The position numbers and the translations under genes were made by a program. The notes under the pieces were generated by a model. It was not told the origin of the DNA. It searched no databases and saw only the letters and a list, made by a program, of their open reading frames with translations. Below are positions 12,258-21,268 of a stretch of DNA of 64,000 nt, piece after piece. The stretch covers positions 186,001-250,000 of the forward strand of contig PUQB01000087.1 in the NCBI GenBank assembly GCA_003024785.1. The letters are read 5' to 3'. Source of the stretch: Selaginella tamariscina (Eukaryota; Streptophyta; Lycopodiopsida; Selaginellales; Selaginellaceae). Numbering within the stretch: position 1 is the first letter of the stretch; every line of letters starts with the position of its first letter.

Positions 12258-14210
12258 TCATATCAACATACCCTTCGACGCTGTCATACTTTCAATTAGC
12301 CTGTAAATCCAACGGTCCAGCATTCCTGAAAATGAAAACGATTGTATCAGTCCTGAGTGTCCTGCGTACGCCTGTGTACTTATATAAACCTGTCAATGAG
12401 AACGTTCCACCAACAACAGCACAGATGCGTGTGAGCAAATGTCCAAAGCTTCTTCTTTCCTCCTTAATTAGGACCGTAATGGGAGAAAAGTCATATAAAA
12501 TGTAAACCGCTGCAAAATTGTAAGTAGATTAATACTTATACTTTTTTTATATATCGTTATATATACAAGCACATATTCTATACAAGTATTATTAACATTA
12601 TATTTTACCTGGCCAGCTCATTTCATCCTTCACGGCTTGAAAGTACTCCCCGACTGAAAACTGGTTCGTTGGAAGCTTTTCCCCATTTAAGTACCTGTAC
12701 TCCGTAGGTACAATCTGCAGAAGGAACATATTACACACACATACACATATATAATATACAAATATGTATATAATAAGTGCCGGATGAATATAATAAGTGC
12801 CGGATGTATATAATAAATGCCGGATGAATATAATAAATGCCGGATGATCTCGTGAACGTGATGAATGTGTGTCCCCTACCTTGATGAAATACTTAAACGT
12901 CCCAGACGTGTCATGTATGATGCGTACAGTTCCATCAAGCGGGTTATGGAGTCCAGGGTATTTCGGCCCAAAAGACAGGTCGTGAATGATGTGGCTCACG
13001 TTTACCTGCTTCACATTGGGGAAAACCTGGGAAAATACAAACAAATTATGTCTGGAACAGCGTTTTCCTACGTGGAGATTTACCTGTTGAGCAACTATGG
13101 TGCTCATTCCATGCATGGATATGTGGAAATTCCCTGCCACTCTTTCCACGTCAAGTACACCAAAAACCTGCACATATTTTGGATGAATTCTCTCTCCTCC
13201 CCTCCTCTCTCTATGTGTATGTGTTACAAAAATAATACCCTGCAGCCTTCTCCGTCCTCCAATGCACGCTTAATTTCGTTTTATCGATTTAATGATGTCC
13301 TTAGCAGACTCATGAGAGTGGAAGAAACCTGAACCATTGGCTGCACATATAGATTATAAATACATTAAAAGGACATAAACAAAACAAACAGCTGTCGTAC
13401 CATGAGTGTGTTCCTTCTCGACAAGGTCCGATATGTATTCTGAACCCACTATATATCCATCTTTGTGCAAACGAAGCTACGGAAAAAAAACCGTAATAAA
13501 TAACCATAGCTATATATGGTGCATGTGTTATAAACACGTGTCTGTGTGTGTGTGTGTGTGGAGAGAGAGAGATGTCCAACATAAATGTATTGTTTGTTTG
13601 AGTAAGCTTACTTTCCAGATGTTGGTGTCTAAGTCAACTTCATGCTTTCCGGACATATCAATAGCATCCACACTTAAAATTTGGCACGGCAACGATGGGA
13701 AAGTCATATTAATATGGATTGGAAGCCTTTGGCCCCGTGTAGTGTCCACGGACATCTAGAAGCATACACAAACATGTATTACTTTAAAATGTTTGTACAT
13801 ACATAAGCATCTCTTTTGAATTTTACATATAACTTCAATATATACATACTATCAACTCGATCTTCTTGAAGCTCGATTATCAGTTGAATATCAGAGAGAT
13901 AATATCACGTGGTCTTTGTATGCTTACACATATAGAGATACATGCAGATATTCAATGGAAAAAAAAAAGACTATGATAACGAACCTGGTGCACCACATTT
14001 GTTGTGAGGAAATATCTGAACTCGTGGACGAACAAAGTGAGGATGATCATCAATCCCAGAACGGACACTTTAAAAGACAGACAACTTGGTAAATAATATA
14101 TATATATGGAGAGAGAGAGAGAAATTACCAAGTGCTCCAGAAACAGTTTTCTTAGTTAAATGATCTTCAGCATGAGGAAACGCGTTGATATTTTTGATCT
14201 TGAGACCCAT
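12258..14210 (-). CDS. ERGIC/Erv41-Erv46-type ER-Golgi cargo receptor
   Basis: COPII/COPI-cycling membrane protein of the endoplasmic reticulum vesicle transporter family. It begins MGLKIKNINAFPHAEDHLTK (ATG at 14208-14210). The first membrane helix is VLGLMIILTLFVHEFRYFL (exon 13985-14067). The lumenal domain reads PIHINMTFPSLPCQILSVDA, CRVFGVLDVERVAGNFHISM, NVSHIIHDLSFGPKYPG and VPTEYRYLNGEKLPTNQFS. The C-terminal helix region has VYILYDFSPITVLIKEERRS and LTRICAVVGGTFSLTGMLDR, ending at the stop 12258-12260. It matches the plant ERGIC3-like group. In the exon around 13250-13345 the frame breaks at the T4 run 13279-13282; one A fewer on the coding strand restores the KSINEIKRALEDGEGCR frame. 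A 20-bp minisatellite sits in an intron. It faces GNAT across a 327-bp divergent interval. Confidence 0.92.
12771..12846. repeat. 20-bp minisatellite in an ERGIC-gene intron
   Basis: Nearly four tandem copies of a unit like GCCGGATGAATATAATAAAT at an exact 20-bp period (repeat starts at 12781, 12801, 12821 and 12841). It lies inside an intron of the minus-strand gene. The intron stays open in the flanking reading frame, which makes the longest ORF there look artificially long. Confidence 0.85.
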
Positions 14211-14537
14211 ATTTCCGAAACGGGCTACATAATATCAAAAGCTTTAAATTGTAAATAAATTGTTTAATCAGATAAATTATACAATTAACTGTATAATATA
14301 TCATTAGATCTTGCTACTCACCCGGATGATCACAGCATTCGATCGCCCAATAAACCTTGTCCTCCGTTTTTAGGGTTAGGGTTCATCGGTTAAATAATTT
14401 ATTTTCGTAAATACATTTTGATATTTATATAGGATGATTCTTTTCTTATTTAAATTGTAATACAATGAATAATTTAGTGATCCTTTTTACAAAGAACATA
14501 AAATTAAAAAACTCGAGGGTTTAGGGCGGATGATAAA
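14211..14537. promoter_or_regulatory. Divergent promoter with telo-box, ERGIC gene/GNAT
   Basis: A 327-bp interval separates the ATGs of two divergently transcribed genes. TTTTAGGGTTAGGGTT at about 14368-14383 contains a plant telo-box (AAACCCTAA on the other strand) in tandem form. A second GGGTTTAGGG-type stretch is near 14517, just before the GNAT ATG. Telo-boxes are typical of promoters of housekeeping and translation genes; a role here is inference. Confidence 0.5.
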
Positions 14538-15552
14538 ATGGCATTCATATCTAGGGTTCCTTCTTGTTCCCTGTTCGGAGGCTCTCGGCGCATTCAGCTC
14601 GGATTTCAGGCACCATTGGTGCAGGTGGGCGTGTATCTATGCGTGCCTGTGTGCGTGGGCGTGTGTCTAGTACTTACAATGCAGATTGTGTACGCAAAAT
14701 TAATAATATATTTAATTATAATTTCAGGATCAAAGATGGTTCAGCTATGCTGAGTCTACCAAATTGGAGCATGTTATAACAAGAAGATCACGTATACGAA
14801 ATGCTATCTCTCTTGCACAGACTGCGGAGCTTGAGGCTTTTGGAATCACTGAGACTGGCAAATTCTCAATAAGCGACGATGAGCTCCTTTCACAGGGGTA
14901 TGAGTTGCACAGGTCCATGGAAAGCATTGATCTTGATGAGCTCAATGAACTGTTTGTCAAGGTGTGTTTTATATATATAGTATATATGTATGTGTGTGTG
15001 TGTATGTGTCTGTATGGATAGGTGGGATTTCCTCGTCGGCAAACTGAGAAGCTTAAACGTGCTTTGGAGCACACAGGGTCCATGCTCTGGCTCACTAAGT
15101 CCGATAAAATTATCGCATTTGCCAGAGCAACAGGTCGAAGTGTGTGTGTGTAGTGTGTGTGTGTGACACATCCTTACCATATAATAGAATGTATTATCTT
15201 AGTGTGGAATGTCTACCTTTACATACTTACAAAACAAACAATACACACACACTTATAAACACATACACATCACAAACAGCATATACATATCGTAATATAC
15301 ATTTATTCATACACAGGTGATGATGTCTTCAACGCAATAATATGGGACGTGGTTGTGGATCCTTCTTTTCAAGGGCTTGGTCTCGGCAAGGCAGTTATGG
15401 AGAGGCTAATGGCTGACCTCAGAAAGAAAGGCATAAGCAATATCGTCCTTTATGCAGAACCTAATGTCTTAGGCTTCTACAAGCCTCTTGGTTTTGTTGT
15501 GGACCCCGACGGTATACGTGCCATGTCCTTGAGCCGGAGACGTCGACAGTAA
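14538..15552 (+). CDS. Plastid-type GNAT family N-acetyltransferase
   Basis: Acetyl-CoA-dependent N-acetyltransferase of the plant plastid GNAT/NSI-like group; the substrate cannot be told from sequence (protein lysines or N-termini, or arylalkylamines, are known for the family). Four exons (14538-14624, 14728-14961, 15022-15133, 15317-15552) join in frame to 222 residues with no breaks. The N-terminus is rich in Ser/Arg and looks like a transit peptide. The catalytic fold includes LNELFVKVGFPRRQTEKLK, AFARATGDDVFNAIIWDVVV, then motif A DPSFQGLGLGKAVMERLMAD (acetyl-CoA loop Q163-x-x-G166-x-G168) and VLGFYKPLGFVVDPDGIRAM. Introns contain TG/CA repeats. This is the only conserved multi-exon gene in the window with no indel. 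Confidence 0.93.
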
Positions 15553-16480
15553 CTTTCTAATCCATGTAATATGTGTGTGTGCATAATGGTATGTAATCTC
15601 TCTCTCACGCGCGCGCATGCGGCATAACAATATCCTGACTTGTCATATTTCGATTGCAGATACACTACAATTACCTTCAGAATCTGAAAACAGGTATGCT
15701 CTTAAATGGTGAAGTAGAAGTTTTATATTGCCTTTCTTCATTTTTGCATGTAGTTTCCATTGGGGACTTGAGTAAAGAAAGCTTTCAGGATGCTTTGACT
15801 GTAGCATCTGACTAATGCAATTTCTTTCACATTTAAAGAAAGGTGGTAATTAAACCTTTTACCCTTTATTCTACTTATCTATAATTTGAATATGATAACT
15901 TTATATGTATATTTCATATGCGTGTGTGTTACTCTATTTTCACACACGCTCATTCTATTTATGGGAGATGATGGTGATAGTAAAAGGTCTGAGTGCGGGT
16001 ATGTGCCATAGTGTTTAACGGAAGCCAACTTGAATGGAAGCTAGCTTTTAAGTGGATGCTAGAGTTTATAGCATTTTACTAAATGCAAAGTCTTTCACAC
16101 TTACCTTAGCTTAAAGAAGGCTAAGAAAAGGCGCAGGCAGATGTTGAAGGTTTAATATTTTGCCTAGACTTATACCTTCAACAGTTTATTCAAAGTTTGG
16201 CTTGCCTTGCACTCAGTGGTTTCACTTGTACTGTGACGCCTCAATGGACACTGATCCCAGTATATTAACTTTTATTATTTTCATTTTTTACTTTTTACTT
16301 CTACTTTTCTTGGTTTGTTTAATATATAGTAGATTATATGGTATAATGTAAGTTAGAATTATAGTGTTTGACACTTTCGTTCTTTTGATTTACCTTTGCG
16401 TTTGTATATTCGAAATATTATGTTCCATCGTGCTGACTTGACTTCACGTTTTTCTGATCATGTGTGCATGTATTTCCGCA
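15553..16480. other. Intergenic DNA between GNAT and YKP gene
   Basis: No ORF with protein-like composition. It presumably includes the GNAT 3' untranslated region and the upstream region of the YKP-repeat gene. Short TG and CT runs are present. Confidence 0.5.
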
Positions 16481-16562
16481 TATAAAAGCAGGCATTCAGT
16501 GTGAGGCAAGTATCAGTTTCCATTTGCTCTTTGCTCTAGTGTAGTACCTAAAAGTTCTAACT
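16481..16562 (+). promoter_or_regulatory. TATA box and leader of the YKP-repeat gene
   Basis: TATAAAAGC at 16481-16489 lies 74 bp before the leader end and the ATG at 16563, a normal plant TATA-to-ATG distance allowing about 45-50 bp of leader. Confidence 0.6.
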
Positions 16563-18031
16563 ATGGGTCGTTTAGCTGCTTTCGGTTTTCTTGCAGCAGC
16601 TATCTGCTTTAGCTTGTTGGCTGATGTACAGGCTAATGACTACTACCATGCAGGTAGCTATGTCTCTCCTGTGTATCCCCACAAGAAAGTAGACGAGAAG
16701 ATGCATGGTTACGAGAAGGAAGGTGAGAAAGAGTACACGCCTGCTTACCACAAGCCCGAGGAGAAGCCTGGTAACTGTACTTATTATTGATTAATTAAAT
16801 TAAATATTGATATCTCTATTATATCACTATTTTTCTGAATCTCTTCTTAGATGTGTCTACAAATAACTATTTGTCATTTCCAGTGTACAAGCCAGAGTAC
16901 AAGCCAGAGTACAAGCCAGTGTACAAGCCAGAATACAAGCCAGAGTACAAACCAGAGTACAAGCCAGAATACAAACCAGAGTACAAGCCCGAGTACAAGC
17001 CAGAGTACAAGCCAGAGTACAAGCCAGTGTACAAGCCAGTGTATAAGCCAGTGTACCAGCCAGAGTACAAGCCAGAGCACAAACCAGTGTACAAGCCAGT
17101 GTACAAGCCAGAGTACAAGCCAGAGTACAAACCAGTACAAGCCAGAGTACAAACCAGTGTACAAGCCAGAGTACAAGCCAGAGCACAAACCAGTGTACAA
17201 GCCAGAGTACAAACCAGTGTACAAGCCAGAGTACAAGCCAGAGCACAAACCAGTGTACAAGCCAGAGTACAAACCAGTGTACAAGCCAGAGTACAAGCCA
17301 GAGCACAAACCAGTTTACAAGTCATCAGATGATAAGAAGCCTGTTTACCCTGTGGAGAAGCGTGTTGCAGTTGAAGGGTATGTGTTTTGCCAGGATGGTT
17401 ACTCCAAGAAGCCACTTGAAGGTACGTCCTCTCTCTCTCTCTCTCTCATACATATAGATATATACAACTAAATGCCGGGTCAATAAGAACGCTGGTGAAT
17501 GCACACGCACAGCAGATATGAATATACATACTTATATGACTGTAGCACTAAGTACTCCGTTTTGAGTACATAGATATTCTATACTGTATCGTCCTTGGCA
17601 AATGGACTGAACACGCACGCACGCACACACACACACACATGAGTCATGAGATGGTTCTTATATCCTTTGTCTATAGGGGCTGTGGTGAGCTTGACATGCA
17701 CCAAGAGCAATTCACACATGGAAGACAAGACTAACTCATACGGATACTTCTACTTCCCGCTGAGCTTTGGTGAATACAAGAAAATTGATGTTAGCTCTCT
17801 CAAGGTGAAGCTTGTCTCATCTCCAAGCAAGACTTGCAATGTTATCACCAACATCAACAATGGCAAGTACGGTGCCTCTCTTGTCAAGAGCAAAACTGTG
17901 GGCAACAAGGTTATCTACGACGTTGGGCCGTTTGCATTCACCCCATCTTCCTACAAAGCTCCATACAGTTCTCCTTCGTACAAGGTCCGGCTCCCTCGTA
18001 CAAGGCACCTGAGGTTCCTTCATACAACTGA
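16563..18031 (+). CDS. Secreted YKP-repeat protein with Ole e 1-like domain
   Basis: Likely structural cell-wall protein. Exon 1 (16563-16770) encodes a signal peptide (hydrophobic core FGFLAAAICFSLLA, cleavage expected after VQA) and a Lys/Pro/His-rich spacer. Exon 2 (16884-17421) is mostly a tandem repeat of Tyr-Lys-Pro-Glu/Val. It then starts the Ole e 1/extensin-like domain: VAVEGYVFCQDGYSKKPLEG. Exon 3 (17677-18031) completes it: AVVSLTCTKSNS, GYFYFPLSFGEY, a TCN block, then VGPFAFTPSSYKAPYSSPSY and a short YKAPEVPSYN tail. Cysteines match the family pattern. Two frame breaks are visible: a 2-bp loss in the repeat near 17130 and a 1-bp loss near 17984 before the tail. Repeat slippage or assembly error could explain them. 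The repeated tyrosines could be cross-linked in the wall (inference). Confidence 0.85.
16884..17322 (+). repeat. 12-bp coding tandem repeat (YKPE/YKPV)
   Basis: Roughly 36 copies of a TACAAGCCAGWG-like 12-mer. The 3' half is organised in a 60-bp higher-order unit ending GAGCACAAACCAG (YKPEHKP), seen three times from about 17140 to 17322, indicating recent unequal exchange. The tract is open in several frames on both strands, which generates long shadow ORFs. Confidence 0.9.
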
Positions 18032-18089
18032 GGTTCTAAAGGCCTTTGTTTTTATTATGTTATTGAATATTATGTTTGAGAATTTCTGA

Positions 18090-18114
18090 GTTATATGTGT
18101 GTGTGTGTGTTCCA

Positions 18115-18148
<34 letters not shown>

Positions 18149-18164
18149 GCTCGAATGTGAAAGC
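18090..18164. repeat. TG/CT/CA microsatellites
   Basis: Consecutive (TG)n, (CT)n and (CA)n runs between the 3' end of the YKP gene and the convergent PPR gene. Confidence 0.8.
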
Positions 18165-19705
18165 CTTCAAGGATTCATGAGAGTAGTAGATAAGAGTATG
18201 TAAGACGATCTCGCATTTGGATCAGTTTTAAACACATACTGACCAACTCGGGCAGCTCTATCCAGATCATTGTGGTTCTTGCATGCACCCAAGAGTGTAT
18301 TCCATATGACACCATCAGGTTTATATGGCATACTCTCAATAAGGTCTTCTGCTCTTTTTAGCTGGCCAATCCTTCCCAACACGTCTATCATACACCTGTA
18401 GTGTTCAAATCCAGGCGCCATTCCGAAATCTTGAATCATTGAATGGAAGTGTTGCCGTGCATTCTTTAGCAATCCTGCAAAATCCATATATCAATGTGTG
18501 TGTGTGAGAGAGAGAGAACTGGTACCTGCATGACTGCATGAGGAAAGAACGCTGACAAACGTAGCATGTACTGGTTCAATCCCTCGTAACTCATTATATG
18601 ATACAGGTCAAAGGTGGCATTGTGAAGGCCAGCATGGGTATATTGCAGTGATCATGGTATTCCAAGCCATGATATCTCTCACAGCCATATTATCGAACAC
18701 TTCCTCGCAAACACTAGGTTACCACATTTTGCGTACATGTTTATGAGATTGTTTCCTAAAGAACATCCTGTGGTAGACCATTCTCATCGATGATTCGGTG
18801 AATAATGCGGCCAACAGCTAGTGCAGGAATGGTCGCACAAGCATAGATAACACTGATAAATGCGATATTGTCCGGTGTAGTACCTTTCTCTGAAAAGTTG
18901 CAAAGCTTCTTCACCTTGCGCATTCTGCGCATATCCTGTAATCAACGTAATCCAAGTGATTACGTTTCTGACAGGGACATTCTCGAACAAGTTCTTGCTT
19001 CTTGTAGTCTCCCAAATGTGCAGAACACAGTGATTAATGCATTCCATGAAACTAGCGTTGAGGTCGAGCATCCCGTTGCATCCTGGATATGCCCAGAAGA
19101 AGCATATGCAGCAAGCATGGCATTCCATGAAGACGGGTTCCTCTCTGGCATGTTATCAAAGGCAATTCTTGCTTCCTCAACACATCCTTTATCGCCATAA
19201 GCGGTTATAAGTGAGTTCCAGCTTACAACTTGAACACAAGGCATCTTACTGAAAGTATTGCAGATGCCCGAGTTGGGCATATGCGGGCAAGATTAGCGTT
19301 CCAAGAGCATACGTTTCTCTCAGGCATTCTTCTGAATAACTCTCTCAGTTCTCGAAGCTCTCTATTTCGTGCGTGTGCACTTATGACAGAATTCCATGTA
19401 ACAACATTGGTTTGCGGCATTCGTTCGAACATCTCCCTTGCCAAGTGAATTTCCCCGTTGTGGGCATATTGCAGCGATCATTATGTTCCAAGAAAATGCA
19501 TCTTTTCTGTTGTGTTCTTTTCAAAGGCCTCCCATGCATTGTGTACCAGTCCGCAGTCACCGTACATGTTTACCAGGAGGTTCCTATGAATGTGTGGCGG
19601 TCGTGGTTGGACTCGGACAGAAGAGAGTCATGCGGTTCTTCATGCAGTGCATTGTCGCAAACGAGATGCATAAGAACAGAGATCCGACCATTTCATACAA
19701 GCTAG
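18165..19705 (-). CDS. PPR protein, second gene, with frame breaks
   Basis: Another pentatricopeptide protein on the minus strand. Visible blocks, 5' to 3': RNLLVNMYGDCGLVHNAWEAF; MAREMFERMPQTNVVTWNSV; LFRRMPERNVCSWNANLA; MPCVQVVSWNSLITAYGDKG; PERNPSSWNAMLAAYASSGH; VRNVITWITLITGYAQNAQG; and the E-type end HYRCMIDVLGRIGQLKRAED then WNTLLGACKNHNDLD. A 51-bp intron (18475-18525, GTACC to GCAG) splits the SCSHAGLLKNA motif. Several frame changes interrupt the reading, so it may be a pseudogene or carry assembly indels. The repeat style (PERN, mixed P and S units) differs from the 1-4 kb PPR gene, so the two are not recent duplicates. Confidence 0.7.
18475..18525 (-). other. 51-bp intron in PPR gene 2
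   Basis: GTACC donor and TTTTGCAG-type acceptor on the minus strand; removing 51 bp restores the conserved SCSHAGLL reading. The intron consists largely of a CT/CA repeat. Confidence 0.7.
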
Positions 19706-20215
19706 GAGAGATTATCAATGCGCATTTGTATCTATATATGTACATATATGCAATTCTCATACATACGTATGTATGTATATATATATATGCGCACGCACGC
19801 ACGCACGCACATTGTAGAAAAACCATCTTTATAAATCCGCACGTGTATATGTGTACATATTATATACAGCTTGAGGTATACATTCTATATATCGTAAATA
19901 TGTTTCTAGTTGCGTGTTTATACACATACACACACGTATGGAAGAAATTTTATTTTGTAATTTTTCATTCGCTATTTGTCAAAAAAATATGTAAATTTTC
20001 ACAGAATATTCATTCTTAAAAATGAATGAATTTTTCAGAAACTAAAGTTTTGCGAATATTGCATTACATAAACATCTGATTAGCGGGATTCTCTCTCTCA
20101 TACTTTGTTTTTTATTTTAAAATACGTGCAGCACTTAGTCTTCACGTTGTAAGATCATGCAGACATGTTTAGCCGGCTACACATTTATATGGTTCTTCTG
20201 ATACTTCAGAGACAC
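19706..20215. other. AT-rich intergenic DNA with microsatellites
   Basis: TATATG and (CACG)n repeats around 19770-19812; otherwise AT-rich and without recognisable coding sequence. Confidence 0.5.
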
Positions 20216-20216
20216 A

Positions 20217-20815
20217 ATGGCTAAATCAAGTTTGGTAATAGCTGGCCTTAATAGTTGCTGCTCAAGCTGATGCCTACTACTACAAGCACAAGCTCACAAG
20301 CTTGTAAATTCCTACGCACCGGATCATCCTGATATTACAGGAGAAGGCTTCTCCATACTATGAGCCTAACCTTCTTATAACAAAGAGGTCGCAGTAGAAG
20401 GCTTTGTATACTGCCAACATGGATATGAAAAGAAGCCCATTGAAGGTAAAATTGTGTGTGTATGGGCGTTTGCTTCACACTGCATGAAAACTTACAGTTA
20501 AGCTTATTTAAAGAATGCACACACACAGTTTCTTTACTGTCAGGTGCCGTTGTGGGAGCGGGGTGCTCCAAAAGCAATGCTTTTGTAGAAGCCAAGACAA
20601 ACTCTATGGATATTTCTACATTCCGCTGAACTATGGTACTTACATGGAAGTTAACCCGGACAATTACCTGCAATATCAAAATAAACATCGGTAAAGGTAA
20701 AACAACAGCAAATCTTACCAGGACAAAACTTTATACCAAGTTGGCCCCTTTGCATTTGCACCAGCAGAGAACTCATATAGCTCTCCGCACCAGCATACAA
20801 ATCTCCTATTTATAA
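20217..20815 (+). pseudogene. Decayed Ole e 1-like paralogue
   Basis: Related to the YKP gene 3.6 kb upstream but without its repeat tract. A start MAKSSLVIAGL is followed, after a frame break, by VAAQADAYYYKH. Then come VAVEGFVYCQHGYEKKPIEG (20390-20445), an intron with a GGTAAAAT donor and GTCAG acceptor near 20543, and AVVGAGCSKSNAFVEAKTNS. A frame break precedes GYFYIPLNYG, and the TCNIKINIGKGK block and GPFAFAPAENSYSSPH end follow. At least three frame breaks and the shortened middle suggest a pseudogene, although some breaks may be assembly indels. Confidence 0.7.
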
Positions 20816-21011
20816 TCAAAATGTCACCATGTTTGATTGTTAAAATAATGTTCATTGAAATTTCCCATGTTCTTGTCAAGAATGCAGGTGTTGACATTAA
20901 GAGATTTTGAATACGAATCCGCATATAAACAATGTTTCACTTTTTAATGAACCAGTACTACGAAGCACAGACCTTTGCAAGGATTACTGTGTGGGAAACT
21001 TGGTGTGAGGC

Positions 21012-21183
21012 TCAGTTACAGCTCGGGTTCACCACAGCATTGGACGGCACCAACTTACCAACTTTGATCCTCACAGGAACCGATCCCGAGATAGAGAATG
21101 TAACCATTCTGTTGCTCAATCCAGACCTGATACCACTGACTAACCCGGTAAAATTTGTGGTAGAGTTTATCATAACTTGAAAA
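21012..21183 (-). pseudogene. LEA_2/NHL-type gene, 3' half, split by copia
   Basis: Minus-strand continuation of the gene whose 5' half is at 25563-26034. It reads STTNFTGLVSGIRSGLSNRM, then VTFSISGSVPVRIKVGKLVP and SNAVVNPSCN before a TGA at 21012-21014. This is the last beta-sandwich portion of a LEA_2 (LEA14/NHL-like) domain. The copia element lies exactly between the halves and is flanked by a GAAAA duplication. Confidence 0.8.
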
Positions 21184-21268
21184 TGAGACAATCAGGATCC
21201 AAGCACCGTGCTAACGGACACAAACGGAAAGCCCTAAATGTATATGTGGCGAGGTATGTCATGTAACA
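21184..21268 (-). repeat. Copia 3' LTR (85 bp)
   Basis: TG...CA-bounded terminal repeat of the minus-strand element, preceded on the element strand by a polypurine tract. Confidence 0.95.

Noticed and set aside
12598-13173. Single 191-residue ORF as a gene start
   Set aside because: It reads through an intron holding a 20-bp minisatellite; conserved ERGIC segments on either side join by splicing at family boundaries.
14368-14383. Telomere or chromosome end
   Set aside because: Only about two TTTAGGG-type units are present inside a divergent promoter; this fits a telo-box, not a telomeric array.
16857-17415. Long minus-strand and alternative-frame ORFs (144-206 residues) over the YKP tract
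   Set aside because: A 12-bp repeat keeps several frames open on both strands; only the YKP frame joins a signal peptide and the Ole e 1-like domain through proper splice sites.
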